Positions 53,388 through 62,613 of a stretch of 64,000 nucleotides of DNA are shown here, in pieces. Source of the stretch: Hymenobacter sp. APR13 (GTDB lineage Bacteria > Bacteroidota > Bacteroidia > Cytophagales > Hymenobacteraceae); assembly GCF_000737515.1 (NCBI RefSeq), contig NZ_CP006587.1, positions 3,033,001 to 3,097,000 of the forward strand, written 5' to 3'. A program made the position numbers and the translations under genes. Numbering within the stretch: position 1 is the stretch's first letter; every line of letters begins with the position of its first letter. The notes below the pieces were generated by a model. That model saw only the letters and a program-made list of their open reading frames with translations, was not told the origin of the DNA and did not search any database.

Positions 53388-54465
53388 TTAGTTGGCCATC
53401 AGGTAGCCCCGGATATACTCGTCCAGGTCGCCGTCGAGCACGTTCTGCACATCGGTGCGCTCGATGCCGGTGCGTAGGTCTTTGATGAGCTTGTAGGGAT
53501 GCAGCACGTAGTTGCGGATCTGTGAACCGAAGTCGATGCGCTTTTTGCCGGCCTCTACGGCGTCGCGGGCGGCGTTGCGCTTGTCCATCTCAATCTGGTA
53601 GAGGCGCGATTTGAGCATACGTAGAGCATGCTCCTTGTTCATGAGCTGGCTGCGCTCGATCTGCACGGCAATGATGATGCCCGAGGGCGCGTGCGTGAGG
53701 CGCACGGCAGTTTCCACTTTGTTTACGTTCTGCCCGCCCGCACCACCGGCCCGGAACGTGTCCCAGCTGATATCGGCGGGGTTGATTTCGATCTTGATGG
53801 TGTCATCAATCACCGGGTAGGCGAAGATGGAGGCAAAGGAGGTGTGGCGCCGGCCGCTGCTGTCGAAAGGCGACATGCGCACTAGGCGGTGGACGCCTAT
53901 TTCGCTTTTCAGGTAGCCGTAAGCGAAGGGGCCGTCGATTTCCAGCGAAGCTGACTTGATGCCGGCACCCTCGCCGGGCTGATAGCTGAGCTGACGCACC
54001 GTGAAGCCGTGCTTTTCGCCCCACATGATGTACATGCGCATGAGCATCTCGGCCCAGTCCTGGCTTTCGGTGCCGCCGGCGCCGGGGTTGATGTCGATGA
54101 CAGCCGACAGCTGATCTTCTTCATCGGAGAGCATGCGCTTGAATTCCAGCTGCTCCACGGCCTGCTGCGCGGCGGTGAACTCCTGGGTCATTTCCGCCTC
54201 CGTGGCCTCGCCTTCGCGGTAGAAGTCGTAGAGCACCTCCACGTTGCTGACGGATTGCTCCACGGCCTCGTAATCGTCGGTCCAGACTTTCACCGACTTG
54301 ATGTCGCGCAGGATGGATTCGGCTTTCTTGGAGTCTTCCCAGAAGTCGGGAGCGGCGGCCTGGGCCTCGGTGGCTAGGACCTGTTCTTTGCGGTTATCGT
54401 AGTCAAAGATACCTCCTCAGGGCCTCGGCGCGGCCCTTCAATTCCTTTACCTGGTCGTGGGTCAT
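53388..54465 (-). CDS. prfB: Peptide chain release factor 2, with programmed +1 frameshift
   Basis: RF2 ends translation at UGA and UAA. The full gene starts at the ATG at 54465 ([20 protein letters not shown]), meets TGA at 54405-54403, shifts one base forward and continues [15 protein letters not shown] to the stop at 53388, giving 358 residues. The stop-recognition tripeptide SPF is in [16 protein letters not shown] and the catalytic GGQ in [15 protein letters not shown] gene caller that ignores the shift will start it at 54293 and lose the first 57 residues. It lies between two terminators. Confidence 0.97.
54402..54417 (-). promoter_or_regulatory. prfB recoding site AGGAGG-TAT-CTT-TGA-C
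   Basis: On the minus strand AGGAGG (54417-54412) stands three bases from CTT TGA C, exactly the order and spacing of the classic prfB frameshift site. The slippery CTT, the in-frame TGA and the following C are all present. RF2 shortage favours the shift, so RF2 controls its own level. Confidence 0.96.
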
Positions 54466-54512
54466 TGGAAAGGTTAAATGGTGAGAGTTGAATGCACAAA
54501 GGTCAGGAAAAT

Positions 54513-54547
54513 AAAACGGCCAGCCTCTGGCAGGAAGCTGGCCGTTT
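54513..54547. terminator. Terminator between ilvE and prfB
   Basis: AAAACGGCCAGC (54513-54524) pairs with AGCTGGCCGTTT (54536-54547), allowing one offset; it follows the ilvE stop on the minus strand. Confidence 0.8.
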
Positions 54548-54579
54548 GAAACGGAAAAACCGGTAAGGCTGCCGCTGTG

Positions 54580-55644
54580 CTATACCGTTACCATCCAGCC
54601 GTGGCCGTCAGTCGCCTGGCCGGTGCGGATGGCCTGCAGGGCCTCGCTGACGCGCAGGGAGAAGGCATCGGCTGCGGGCTTGGGCAGCTCGTGGTCGTGG
54701 CCCTGATAACCGATGACGGCAATGGGAGCAATGGTGGCGGCGGTGCCCACGCCAAAGGCTTCCTCCAGCTTGCCGTCGGCTAGCGCCTGCATCACCTCTA
54801 CGGCAGATAATTTGCGCTCCTCTACCTGCATGCCCCAGTCGCGGGCCAGCTGCAGTACGCTGCGGCGCGTGATGCCGTCGAGGATGGAGCTGCTCAGGGC
54901 CGGGGTCACCACCTTGCCATCGATGACGAAGATGGCGTTCATGGTGCCCGATTCCTCTACGTAGCGGTGCTCGGAAGCATCGGTCCAGATGAGCTGGTTG
55001 TAGCCTTCCTGCTGGGCAAGCTTGGTGGGGTACATGGCGGCGCCGTAGTTGCCGGCGTTCTTGGCGAAGCCCGCGCCGCCCTCTGCGGAGCGCACGTACT
55101 TCTCCTCGAAGCGCACGCGCAGCGGCTTGTTGTAGTAGAGGCCAACCGGGCAGGTGAAGATGACGAAGCGGTACGACTCGGAGGGGCGCACGCCGATGAA
55201 CCCATCGGTGGCGTACATGAAGGGCCGGATGTAAAGGGCGCTGCCTGGCGAATTGGGCACCCACTCGGAATCGAGGCGGATGAGCTGGGTGAGGCCCTGC
55301 ATGAACAGCTCCTCGGGCAGCTGGGGCATGCACATGCGTTCAGCGGAGGCGTTGAGGCGGTGCAGGTTGTCGAGCGGGCGGAACAGGGCAATGTCGCCGC
55401 CGGCATTCTTGTAGGCTTTCATGCCCTCGAAAATGGCCTGCCCGTAGTGTAGCGCCGAGTTGGCGGGGCTCACCGTCATGTCGCCGTAGGGCAGCAGCTG
55501 GGGTTCCTGCCATTCGCCGTCGCGGTAATCCACCACGAACATATGGTCGGAGAAGATTTTGCCGAACTCAATATGTTCGGGGTCCAGGTGTTCGAGGCGC
55601 GAGGCCGTGGTACGCTGGGTCCGGATGGTGAGGGTTTCGAGCAT
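54580..55644 (-). CDS. ilvE: Branched-chain amino acid aminotransferase
   Basis: The ATG at 55644 gives 354 residues. This class IV PLP enzyme makes or degrades leucine, isoleucine and valine. Motifs are SALHYGQAIFEGMKAYKNAG, GSALYIRPFMYATDGFIGVR, the region of the PLP lysine GGAGFAKNAGNYGAAMYP, and EESGTMNAIFVIDGKVVTP. The C-terminal GVGTAATIAPIAVIGYQG is typical of the group II family. An in-frame start at 55719 would add 25 residues of low quality. No other ilv genes are near. Confidence 0.95.
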   Translation of the reverse strand: MLETLTIRTQRTTASRLEHLDPEHIEFGKIFSDHMFVVDYRDGEWQEPQLLPYGDMTVSPANSALHYGQAIFEGMKAYKNAGGDIALFRPLDNLHRLNASAERMCMPQLPEELFMQGLTQLIRLDSEWVPNSPGSALYIRPFMYATDGFIGVRPSESYRFVIFTCPVGLYYNKPLRVRFEEKYVRSAEGGAGFAKNAGNYGAAMYPTKLAQQEGYNQLIWTDASEHRYVEESGTMNAIFVIDGKVVTPALSSSILDGITRRSVLQLARDWGMQVEERKLSAVEVMQALADGKLEEAFGVGTAATIAPIAVIGYQGHDHELPKPAADAFSLRVSEALQAIRTGQATDGHGWMVTV

Positions 55645-55800
55645 GGAAAAGGGAGGGTAAAGGGAAGGGGATGGGGGAATTTGGGCAGGTAAGCGGGGCG
55701 TGGTACTTGAAAAACGCAAGCGGTACGGGAGTAGTTGCCAAGACGGGCGGTATGGCCGGAAGTTGCACCAAAGATGGGGGAAAGGCGCAACTCCCCGCGG

Positions 55801-56349
55801 CTACATGCGCGGCTTCCAGCTAACTTCTTCGGCGCCAAGGTCGTGGCTCATCTGGCGGCTGAGCACGAACAGGTAGTCGGAGAGGCGGTTGAGGTACATC
55901 ACCACCAGGTCGGCCACAAACGAGTCTTCGCGCAGGTGAATCACCAGCCGCTCGGCGCGGCGGCACACGCAGCGCGCTACGTGCGCAAACGACACCGACT
56001 GGTGCCCGCCGGGCAGAATGAACACCCGGAGCTCAGGCAGGTGGGCATTCATGGCGTCCATTTCGGCTTCCAGCAGCGTCACGTCGGCCTCGTGCAGGTC
56101 CGGAATCTTCATCTTCGACTTCTCGGGGTCAGAAGCCAGCGACGAGCCGATGGTGAACAGGCGGTCCTGGATTTCCTTGAGCAGGTCGCGGCGGGCGGCA
56201 TTCACGTCCTGGTCGCGGAGCAGGCCGATGTAGGAATTCAGCTCGTCGACGGTGCCGTAGCAGTCGATGCGGAGGCTGGACTTGGGCACCCGGGTGCCGC
56301 CGATAAGGGAGGTCAGGCCCTGGTCGCCGGTCTTGGTATATATTTTCAT
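55801..56349 (-). CDS. Cob(I)alamin adenosyltransferase, PduO type
   Basis: A 182-residue helical-bundle enzyme that transfers the adenosyl group of ATP to cob(I)alamin to make coenzyme B12. Signatures are YTKTGDQGLTSLIGGTRVPK (ATP site), DCYGTVDELNSYIGLLRD and LPGGHQSVSFAHVARCVCRR. The product is the cofactor of the methylmalonyl-CoA mutase encoded at 9.1-13.2 kb. The gene is on the minus strand between ilvE and an ABC ATPase and is not next to other cobalamin genes. Confidence 0.95.
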   Translation of the reverse strand: MKIYTKTGDQGLTSLIGGTRVPKSSLRIDCYGTVDELNSYIGLLRDQDVNAARRDLLKEIQDRLFTIGSSLASDPEKSKMKIPDLHEADVTLLEAEMDAMNAHLPELRVFILPGGHQSVSFAHVARCVCRRAERLVIHLREDSFVADLVVMYLNRLSDYLFVLSRQMSHDLGAEEVSWKPRM

Positions 56350-56490
56350 GAAGCTGACTTAAGGAAGCGCACCGGCAGGCCAGCGCGGGGTTTGTCGAAA
56401 GAAAGAAGGCCTTTCAGCGGCGCTTGTTCCGGGTGAAGGGATAACAGGCAACCAGCAAAAAGGCCTTGCTCTCGACAAAAATACTAGGTT

Positions 56491-57213
56491 TTACTTGGCA
56501 ATCTGCGCATGGTGGGTGGCCACATCGAGGTTCTCCAGGTCCGACTCCACCAGCCCGTCGCGCAGGCGCACAATGCGGTGGGCGTAGCGGGCAATGTCCT
56601 CTTCGTGGGTCACCATGATGATGGTGTTGCCTTTCACGTAGAGAGCCTCGAACAGGTCCATGATTTCGTGACTGGTCTTGGTGTCGAGGTTGCCGGTGGG
56701 TTCGTCGGCCAGGATGATGCTGGGGTCGTTGACGAGGGCCCGGGCAATGGCCACGCGCTGGCGCTGGCCGCCGCTTAACTCGTTGGGGCGGTGCTTGGCG
56801 CGCTCGGCCAGACCCACGCTGCGGAGCGCAGCCATAGCCTTTTCCTCACGGTCGGACTTGCTGTAGCCGGCGTAGATGAGCGGCAACGCCACGTTATCGA
56901 GCGAAGTGGCGCGGGGCAGCAGGTTGAAAGTCTGGAAAACGAAGCCGATTTCCTTGTTGCGCACGTCGGCCAGCTGGTTGTCGCTCATGCGGCTCACGTC
57001 CTTGCCGTTGAGGATGTATTGCCCGCCCGTGGGCGTGTCGAGGCAGCCGACGATGTTCATGAGCGTGGACTTGCCGGAGCCGGAAGGCCCCATGAAGGCA
57101 ACATACTCACCGCGCTGAATAGTGATGGTAACCGAGCGCAGGGCATGGATTTCCTCGGTGCCCATCCGATACATCTTCGAGATGTCGTGGGTGTCGATAA
57201 CGGGGTTCAGCAT
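56491..57213 (-). CDS. ABC transporter ATP-binding protein, MacB/LolD type
   Basis: A 240-residue ATPase. Walker A is GPSGSGKST at residues 42-50, the signature [15 protein letters not shown] lies near 145, Walker B is [11 protein letters not shown] and the H-loop is [14 protein letters not shown]. MTMSKxY-like start [16 protein letters not shown] fits the MacB/LolD branch. The permease is not adjacent; the gene upstream is a membrane/TPR protein that ends 12 bp before this start. The two may be co-transcribed. Confidence 0.93.
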   Translation of the reverse strand: MLNPVIDTHDISKMYRMGTEEIHALRSVTITIQRGEYVAFMGPSGSGKSTLMNIVGCLDTPTGGQYILNGKDVSRMSDNQLADVRNKEIGFVFQTFNLLPRATSLDNVALPLIYAGYSKSDREEKAMAALRSVGLAERAKHRPNELSGGQRQRVAIARALVNDPSIILADEPTGNLDTKTSHEIMDLFEALYVKGNTIIMVTHEEDIARYAHRIVRLRDGLVESDLENLDVATHHAQIAK

Positions 57214-57225
57214 AGCCGGGCCGGG

Positions 57226-60200
57226 TTAGTTCCAGGGAGCGGCCGCCGCTGCCTGAGCGGCAAGGCGGGCGTCGTACAGTATACGAAAGGTAGCATATTC
57301 GGCGGGGGAAAGCAACGACCGCAGTTTGGCGAGCGAAGTAGCAGCGTATTCGGCCAGCCCCGCCGGAATGGCAGCCAGCGCGTAAGCCTTCAACAACGGT
57401 ACAGACTCCGGGTTTACCTCCAGGGCTGCCTGCAGCGCGCCATAAGCGCCCAAATAATCTTTCTGCCGGTCATAAAACGCTGCTGCCGCCAGCACGCCCG
57501 GCTCCACAAAGGGCGCTTCCCGCAGCAAGCGGCGGTAGAGCTGGGTGGCCTGCCGGGTCTGGCCGGACTGGTCGGCCAGGGCTGCCTGGTAGGCGAGGCG
57601 GTAGGGCTGATGCGCCGGCGTGAAATGGCCATTGGTCACGAGCTGGCGCAGGCCGGCCGTGTTCTGCTGGCGCAAAAGCAGGTCGCCGCGCACCACGTTC
57701 CAGGTAGAAGCTTCCGGGGTTTGCTGGGCTGGGGCCGGGGCAAAACGCGCTACCGCCTGCGCGGCCGCGGCCAGCTGGTCGGCCTGCAACGCGCGGGGCA
57801 GTTGCGCCAGCAGTGCGGTTTCGCGCAGTTGGCCTTCGGGCAGCCGTTCGGCGGCAGCCAGCAGGTCGGCGGGGGGCAAGGTATAACCGAGCAAAGCCAG
57901 ATACTGCGCCTGCACAGCCGCCGGAGCCGCGGCGTATGGTTGCGGGTAGGAGAGGGCCAGCACCTGCTGCAGCTGCCGGGCCGGACGGTGCAGGGCGGTA
58001 TCAGGAGTGGCCAGCACGGCGGCGGTTGCAGCCCGTGCCGAGTCCGGCTGTTGGTTGAGGGCCAGGGCGTAGGCGCGGTTCAGCTGGGCTTCGGGGTAGC
58101 CGTTGCGGCTGGCGTCGGCAAAACTGGTAGCCGCCGAGCCGTACGTGCGCTGCTCCAGCAGCCACAGGGCCTGCAGGTTCTGGTAGTAGGCGGCGCTGGG
58201 CGTGTTGCCGGCCAGCAGCGGGGCCAGCGTGGTGCGGGCCGGTATCGGCTGGCCGCCATAGTGCTGCGTGAGGCCCCGCAAAAACGTCAGCTGCTCGAAG
58301 TAGTCGGCGTTACTTGGGCGCTGCACCAATTGCGTAAGGACCGGCAGGTAGCTGGTGTCGGCCTGCTGCACCCGCCGGAGCGAGGCGTGGTAGAGGCGCG
58401 CAAACTCAGCTACCGTCAGGTTGGCAGCGGGTGAGGGAGCGGGCAGCGCAGGCAGGGCCCCCGCAGTGCGCGGCGACTGTTGAGCCAGCAGCAACAAGTT
58501 GCTCTGCCAAGCGGCATCATCCGTGGTCTTGGCTTCCTGCGCCAGCTTGGCGGCATCCGCAAACTGGGCGTTCTGCAGTAGGAAGGCCAGGCGGTTGGTG
58601 CTCACCACCGCGCTGCCGGGGTCGGCGGCTTCGGCCCGGTTGAGGTACCAGTTCACCGAGTCGGAGAGGGTGGAGCGGGAGTAGAGGTGGGCGAGGTCGT
58701 TGTTGAGGCGCGGGCTGGTGGGGGCGTTTTTCAGGCCCTCGCGCAGCACGGCCAGCCGGTCGAAGAAGTCGTTGGGCTCGTTGTAGAGGGCGGCCAGGCG
58801 CAGGGAAATCTTTTCGGAAGGCCGGCGGCTAAGGGCCCGGCGCAGGATGTTGATTTCATTCTGGCGCTGCAGCCGGAACCGATAGAGGGCCGCGCGGCCC
58901 AGGCTGGCCTTGTGGTTGTGCTCGTCCAGAATGTCGCTCTCGGCATAATAGCGCTCAGCCAGCAGCGCTAGGGCGTCGCGGTTGGGCTCCTGCTCGCTTT
59001 GCAGGCGGGTCAGGTCGCCGAGGTTGTTGTAGTAGCCGGCCTGCACCTGGTACAGCGTGGCGAAGTTGTTGCGGAACTCCACGGCCCCCACGCCACCCAG
59101 CAGCAGCACATACACGGCAAACAGCGGCAGCCGGCGCGGCTCATACACCACACGGTACACGCGCAGCCGCTGCCGGATCAGGGGCCCGAAGTTCACGAGC
59201 ACATACAGCAGATAGGCCGCGCCGCCCACAAACAGCACCAACGCCGTGAAATGGCGGGCGGCCAGCAGCAGCGGGTCGTTCGCGGTGGCAAAAGCGTAGC
59301 CCAGGGCCGCAGCCGCCAGCAGCACCAGCACCGGATACAGGTAGAGGGCGCCTTCCCGATACGGTAGCCAGTCGGACGCGGCGGCGGCGCGGCGCGGCAG
59401 GCCCAGCCAGCCGATAACCACGGCTGGCAGCAGCAGCACCAGCGGGTCGAGGTGCAGGCCGGGCAGCAGCAGCAGGTCGCCGTCGTTCCAGATGTATAGG
59501 CCCAGCATGCCCACGTACAGCACACTGGCCGCCACAAAAGGCAGCAGCCCGAAGCGGCTGGCAGGATTTTCGGCCTGGGTATTGAACCACAGCAGGCCGT
59601 TGATATTCTCAAACGCCACCCACACCACCAACAAGGCCACCAGAATGGCGCCGCCATTTGTGAAGAAGCTGGCCAGGTGCAGCGCCGTGGCATCCAGCGG
59701 CAGCTCGGAGCGCTGCACCAGCAGCAAACTCACGGCCAGCACCAGCCCGGCAAACAGCAGCAGCCGGCGACCCAGCGGCACTTCCGGCCAGAAAGCGTGG
59801 AAGGCGTAGGCCGGCAGCACGAAAGCCGCCAGCATCAGCACCAAAAAATACTGCTTCTGCGAATCAAAAATGCCCAGCAAGTCGGCATTCAGCGACATCA
59901 GCAGGAAAATCAGCCCCGCCATGGCCGCCACAAACGTGGGGCGCGGCAGCGCGCTGGCCGCCGCCAGAAAGTACACCAGTGCGCCGGCCAGCAGCAGCAG
60001 CAGGCCATACGCGGCTTCCGGGCGTACGTAGGGTCCCACCAAATCGTGGGTTTGGGTGAGCAGGTAGCCGTTGACGCGCACCGGCAGCTCGGCCAGGCCC
60101 GCCGCTACCGACGTCAGCACGGTGGGCACGGGCTTGAGCTGGGCTATGGCCTGCACGGGCAGGGCCAGGTCGTCGCCGGTGAAATAGTGGTAAACTGCCA

Positions 60201-60291
60201 GCAGCACCGCTACGGCTGCCAGGGCCGCCAGCGGCAGCCAGAGGGCGCCGCGCCCCGAAGTGGGGCGGGCAGCAGAAGAAGAGGCCGACAC
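57226..60291 (-). CDS. Large membrane protein with C-terminal TPR-like repeats
   Basis: About 1,021 residues. The first 430 hold roughly a dozen hydrophobic segments (for example LWLPLAALAAVAVLLAVYHY and GLLLLLAGALVYFLAAASAL). The rest is soluble and made of helical TPR-like repeats (for example SPRLNNDLAHLYSRSTLSDS and AALYNEPNDFFDRLAVLREG). There is no ATG near the N terminus: TTG at 60294 or GTG at 60291 must serve, 3-6 bases after the gatC stop. The architecture resembles membrane-anchored TPR scaffolds or glycosyltransferase-C-like proteins, but no catalytic motif was found. Function unknown. Confidence 0.8.
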   Translation of the reverse strand: MSASSSAARPTSGRGALWLPLAALAAVAVLLAVYHYFTGDDLALPVQAIAQLKPVPTVLTSVAAGLAELPVRVNGYLLTQTHDLVGPYVRPEAAYGLLLLLAGALVYFLAAASALPRPTFVAAMAGLIFLLMSLNADLLGIFDSQKQYFLVLMLAAFVLPAYAFHAFWPEVPLGRRLLLFAGLVLAVSLLLVQRSELPLDATALHLASFFTNGGAILVALLVVWVAFENINGLLWFNTQAENPASRFGLLPFVAASVLYVGMLGLYIWNDGDLLLLPGLHLDPLVLLLPAVVIGWLGLPRRAAAASDWLPYREGALYLYPVLVLLAAAALGYAFATANDPLLLAARHFTALVLFVGGAAYLLYVLVNFGPLIRQRLRVYRVVYEPRRLPLFAVYVLLLGGVGAVEFRNNFATLYQVQAGYYNNLGDLTRLQSEQEPNRDALALLAERYYAESDILDEHNHKASLGRAALYRFRLQRQNEINILRRALSRRPSEKISLRLAALYNEPNDFFDRLAVLREGLKNAPTSPRLNNDLAHLYSRSTLSDSVNWYLNRAEAADPGSAVVSTNRLAFLLQNAQFADAAKLAQEAKTTDDAAWQSNLLLLAQQSPRTAGALPALPAPSPAANLTVAEFARLYHASLRRVQQADTSYLPVLTQLVQRPSNADYFEQLTFLRGLTQHYGGQPIPARTTLAPLLAGNTPSAAYYQNLQALWLLEQRTYGSAATSFADASRNGYPEAQLNRAYALALNQQPDSARAATAAVLATPDTALHRPARQLQQVLALSYPQPYAAAPAAVQAQYLALLGYTLPPADLLAAAERLPEGQLRETALLAQLPRALQADQLAAAAQAVARFAPAPAQQTPEASTWNVVRGDLLLRQQNTAGLRQLVTNGHFTPAHQPYRLAYQAALADQSGQTRQATQLYRRLLREAPFVEPGVLAAAAFYDRQKDYLGAYGALQAALEVNPESVPLLKAYALAAIPAGLAEYAATSLAKLRSLLSPAEYATFRILYDARLAAQAAAAAPWN

Positions 60292-60297
60292 CAAACG

Positions 60298-60585
60298 CTA
60301 TTCCAGAACTTTCGGTACGCGGAAATAATCGGAGTCCTTGCGCGGGGCGTTGCGCAGGCCTTCCTGGTGGCTCACGGAGTTGTGCGCCTCATCGGGCCGC
60401 AGCACGTTGATTTCGTGCGACAGATGCACCAGCGGCTCCACGTCGGTGGTGTCGAGCTGGCGGAGCTGGTCCACCCAGTTCAGGATCTTGTTCAGGTCGC
60501 CGAGCATCTGCTCCTCCTTGGTTTCGTCGAGTTCGAGGCGGGAAAGGTGGGCCAGTTGGCGCAGGGTGGCTAAGTCGGTGCTCAC
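60298..60585 (-). CDS. gatC: Asp-tRNA(Asn)/Glu-tRNA(Gln) amidotransferase subunit C
   Basis: A 95-residue GatC, which holds the GatA and GatB subunits together. LATLRQLAHLSRLELDETKE at the start and MLGDLNKILNWVDQLRQLDT are the family signature, and TDVEPLVHLSHEINVLRPDE continues it. gatA and gatB are not in the window. The next gene starts within a few bases of its stop, so they are likely co-transcribed. Confidence 0.95.
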   Translation of the reverse strand: MSTDLATLRQLAHLSRLELDETKEEQMLGDLNKILNWVDQLRQLDTTDVEPLVHLSHEINVLRPDEAHNSVSHQEGLRNAPRKDSDYFRVPKVLE

Positions 60586-60614
60586 GGAGGAAATTAAAAA
60601 TTAGAAAGTAAAAA

Positions 60615-61472
60615 TTAAGAATTGGTGGAAGCCAATTCCTGGGTTTGCGGCGTCTTTGCGCCTGATTTAGGTGCCGGGCCGGAAGGTGCCGCCGGAAACT
60701 GCCGCCACGTGCTCGGCTCCGGAATGCCCCGGGCGTCGGGGCGGAAGCCGCTGGCGATGGTGTCGTAGGCTTGCTGCCGGAGCCGGGGGGCATCGGCGGC
60801 GGTGAGGCCGGTGGTGAAGATAGGCGCGTGCAGCGTGATGGCCAGCGGCGAGTAGCGCACCCGCAAGCCTCCAACGTCGGGCATGAAGCGGTGGTTCAGT
60901 GGCATCGTGACGGGCACCAGCGGCACGCCGGCCGCAATGGCCAGCTGAAACGCGCCGTCTTTGAACTCGCCCATCTCCTCGCCGGGCTTTTTGGAAATCG
61001 AGCCTTCCGGAAAGATAACCACCGAGCGGCCGGCTTCCAGCGAGCGGCGCGCCTGCACCATGGCCCGGCCCCGGCTCATGGCATTGTCGCGATCGACGGT
61101 GATGTAGGCGCGCCCGAAAATGGGGCCCCACACCGGCACGCGGGCCAGCGAGAGTTTGCCCATGATGTTGAGCCAGCCCGGAATGGTGCGGAACAGCAGC
61201 GGAATATCGATGTAGGAGCTATGGTTGGCCACGTACACGCAGGGCTGGCCGGCGGGCAGCGGGCTGTGGCGCACCACTTCCACCGGCATGCCCCACATCC
61301 GGATGAACAGCCGGCTCCAGGCGCGGTTGAGGCTGTGCAGGTGGCGGTGCCCGGCGGGCCGGCGGCTCAGGGCCCACTGCAGCGGGTAGGTAACCACAAA
61401 CGGCATCACAAACCAGAACGTCGCCCAGGTGGTGTACAGCCGATGACCAAGATAGCGCAGAAAGTGCCGCAT
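60615..61472 (-). CDS. plsC: 1-acyl-sn-glycerol-3-phosphate acyltransferase
   Basis: The ATG at 61472 gives 285 residues. This membrane-bound enzyme makes phosphatidic acid. Motif I NHSSYID (H-x4-D) is near 84, and motif III FPEGSISKK is near 153. A hydrophobic N-terminal segment (YTTWATFWFVMPFVVTYPLQ) anchors it. The gene has a -7 box only five bases before the start codon. A longer frame up to 61535 has no homology and overlaps the repeat at 61502. It is the first of a minus-strand run with gatC. Confidence 0.93.
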   Translation of the reverse strand: MRHFLRYLGHRLYTTWATFWFVMPFVVTYPLQWALSRRPAGHRHLHSLNRAWSRLFIRMWGMPVEVVRHSPLPAGQPCVYVANHSSYIDIPLLFRTIPGWLNIMGKLSLARVPVWGPIFGRAYITVDRDNAMSRGRAMVQARRSLEAGRSVVIFPEGSISKKPGEEMGEFKDGAFQLAIAAGVPLVPVTMPLNHRFMPDVGGLRVRYSPLAITLHAPIFTTGLTAADAPRLRQQAYDTIASGFRPDARGIPEPSTWRQFPAAPSGPAPKSGAKTPQTQELASTNS

Positions 61473-61477
61473 GGCTG

Positions 61478-61485
61478 CAAAGGTA
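61478..61485 (-). promoter_or_regulatory. -7 box TACCTTTG directly before the acyltransferase start
   Basis: A perfect TAnnTTTG box whose last base is five bases from the ATG at 61472. Transcription would then begin at or near the start codon, giving a leaderless mRNA. Confidence 0.6.
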
Positions 61486-61501
61486 GGAACTTGGGTAGGT
61501 T

Positions 61502-61605
61502 CTGTCATCCTGAGTGAAGCGAAGGACCTTATCACGCCGGAGTAGTCCTCGTTACAACGCTTTGTGCTGGTGTGACAAGGTCCTTCGCTTCACTCAGGAT
61601 GACAG
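61502..61605. repeat. TGTCATCCTGAGTGAAGCGAAGG-type inverted repeat
   Basis: Arms 61502-61530 (CTGTCATCCTGAGTGAAGCG then AAGGACCTT) and 61577-61605 are perfect 29-bp inverted copies, and the next 10-12 bases pair imperfectly. It lies between the acyltransferase and Nudix genes, both on the minus strand. The arm is a relative of the TGTCATTCCGAGC copies at 17514 and 63685. Confidence 0.92.
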
Positions 61606-61613
61606 GCCATTTG

Positions 61614-62192
61614 CTAAGCCTTCCTTCCCGCCAGCACCTTTTCCGCTTTCAGCAGGCCGGCCACGCTCACGGCGTCGGTGATGCGGTTGTCCATCACCAT
61701 CTGCACGGCCTCGGCGAGGGGCAGCTTCCAGAGGCGTAGGTCTTCGGTTTCTTCGGGTTCCAGCTCGCCGGCAGTGAGGTCTTCGGCCAGAAACACGAAG
61801 CCTTCCTCATCGGTGACGGAGTTGGAGGTGTGCAGGCGGGCAATGTTGGTCCAGCGGCGGGCCGTGAGGCCGGTTTCCTCGCGCAGCTCCCGCTGCGCCG
61901 ATTCCAGCACGTCCAGCTCCACGGGGCCGCCGCCCATCGGAATTTCCCAGCTGTACTCGCTCAGCGGGTAGCGGTACTGGCCCACCAGCCAGGTGTTGCC
62001 CTCGTCATCCACCGGTACAATGCCCAGGGCCTTGTTTTTCATGGTGACCACGCCGTAGATGCCGCGCCCGCCGCCGGGGTTGAGCACCTGGTCTTCGCGC
62101 ACCGAAATCCAGGGGTTGTGGTATTTCACTTCGGTGCTGAGCACCTGCCAGGGGTTGTGATTTTCGTCGAGCGACGGATCGGGGTAGTGCAT
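61614..62192 (-). CDS. Nudix hydrolase, ADP-ribose pyrophosphatase-like
   Basis: The ATG at 62192 gives 192 residues. The Nudix box GGGPVELDVLESAQRELREE then TGL is complete at about residues 99-121. The protein has the N-terminal strand STEVKYHNPWISVREDQVLN and C-terminal SLWxL-like loop of ADP-ribose/NADH pyrophosphatases. It hydrolyses nucleoside diphosphates linked to another group. The start is supported by the -7 box at 62221. The upstream frame to 62249 is not used. Confidence 0.93.
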   Translation of the reverse strand: MHYPDPSLDENHNPWQVLSTEVKYHNPWISVREDQVLNPGGGRGIYGVVTMKNKALGIVPVDDEGNTWLVGQYRYPLSEYSWEIPMGGGPVELDVLESAQRELREETGLTARRWTNIARLHTSNSVTDEEGFVFLAEDLTAGELEPEETEDLRLWKLPLAEAVQMVMDNRITDAVSVAGLLKAEKVLAGRKA

Positions 62193-62220
62193 GAGCGGCA
62201 GCCTGATAAACGGTAGGCGG

Positions 62221-62228
62221 CAAAGGTA
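62221..62228 (-). promoter_or_regulatory. -7 box TACCTTTG for the Nudix gene
   Basis: A perfect TAnnTTTG box whose downstream end is 28 bases before the chosen ATG at 62192, which favours that start over the longer frame. Confidence 0.6.
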
Positions 62229-62450
62229 CGGGCGGGGCGTAATTGGCATCCGTCGGGCGAGCGGGCGGCTTGGTCGGCGAAATCAGGCAGTTGGCCAAAT
62301 AATTTAGGCCAAGCTGCTGATGGTGAGTAGTTTTGTTTCATTCAAGAAGGCGCGGGGGAGTTTTGTGGAAAGGAAGGCCTCTCCCGTACCGAGTCGGATG
62401 AATGATAAGAGTAGGGTGGATGATTACTAAAGTCGTCCGGCGCCGAATGC

Positions 62451-62483
62451 AAAAGACCGTTGCCGCCCCGCAACGGTCTTTTT
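62451..62483 (+). terminator. Terminator hairpin in a gene-free gap
   Basis: AAAAGACCGTTGC (62451-62463) pairs with GCAACGGTCTTTTT (62470-62483). The gap 62229-62613 otherwise shows nothing. No plus-strand gene lies just upstream, so it may end a small unannotated transcript or serve the minus strand. Confidence 0.75.
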
Positions 62484-62613
62484 GTTTGGGGCTTGGCTGA
62501 AGGCAGAGGGCTGGCGCCGGGCCGCCGGCCAAGATTCTGTTTCAACCTGCGTTCTGATGCCGCCGTACCAGTACTACGCCGGCTGCTCACATTCCGGTCG
62601 GCGTTGCATGTGT

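Noticed and set aside
54403..54411. TATCTTTG inside prfB read as a -7 promoter box
   Set aside because: It is part of the RF2 frameshift site, which fully explains the sequence.
56791..58434. A 547-codon plus-strand frame
   Set aside because: It overlaps the ABC ATPase and TPR genes on the opposite strand, and its product is Gly/Arg/Gln-rich without any motif.
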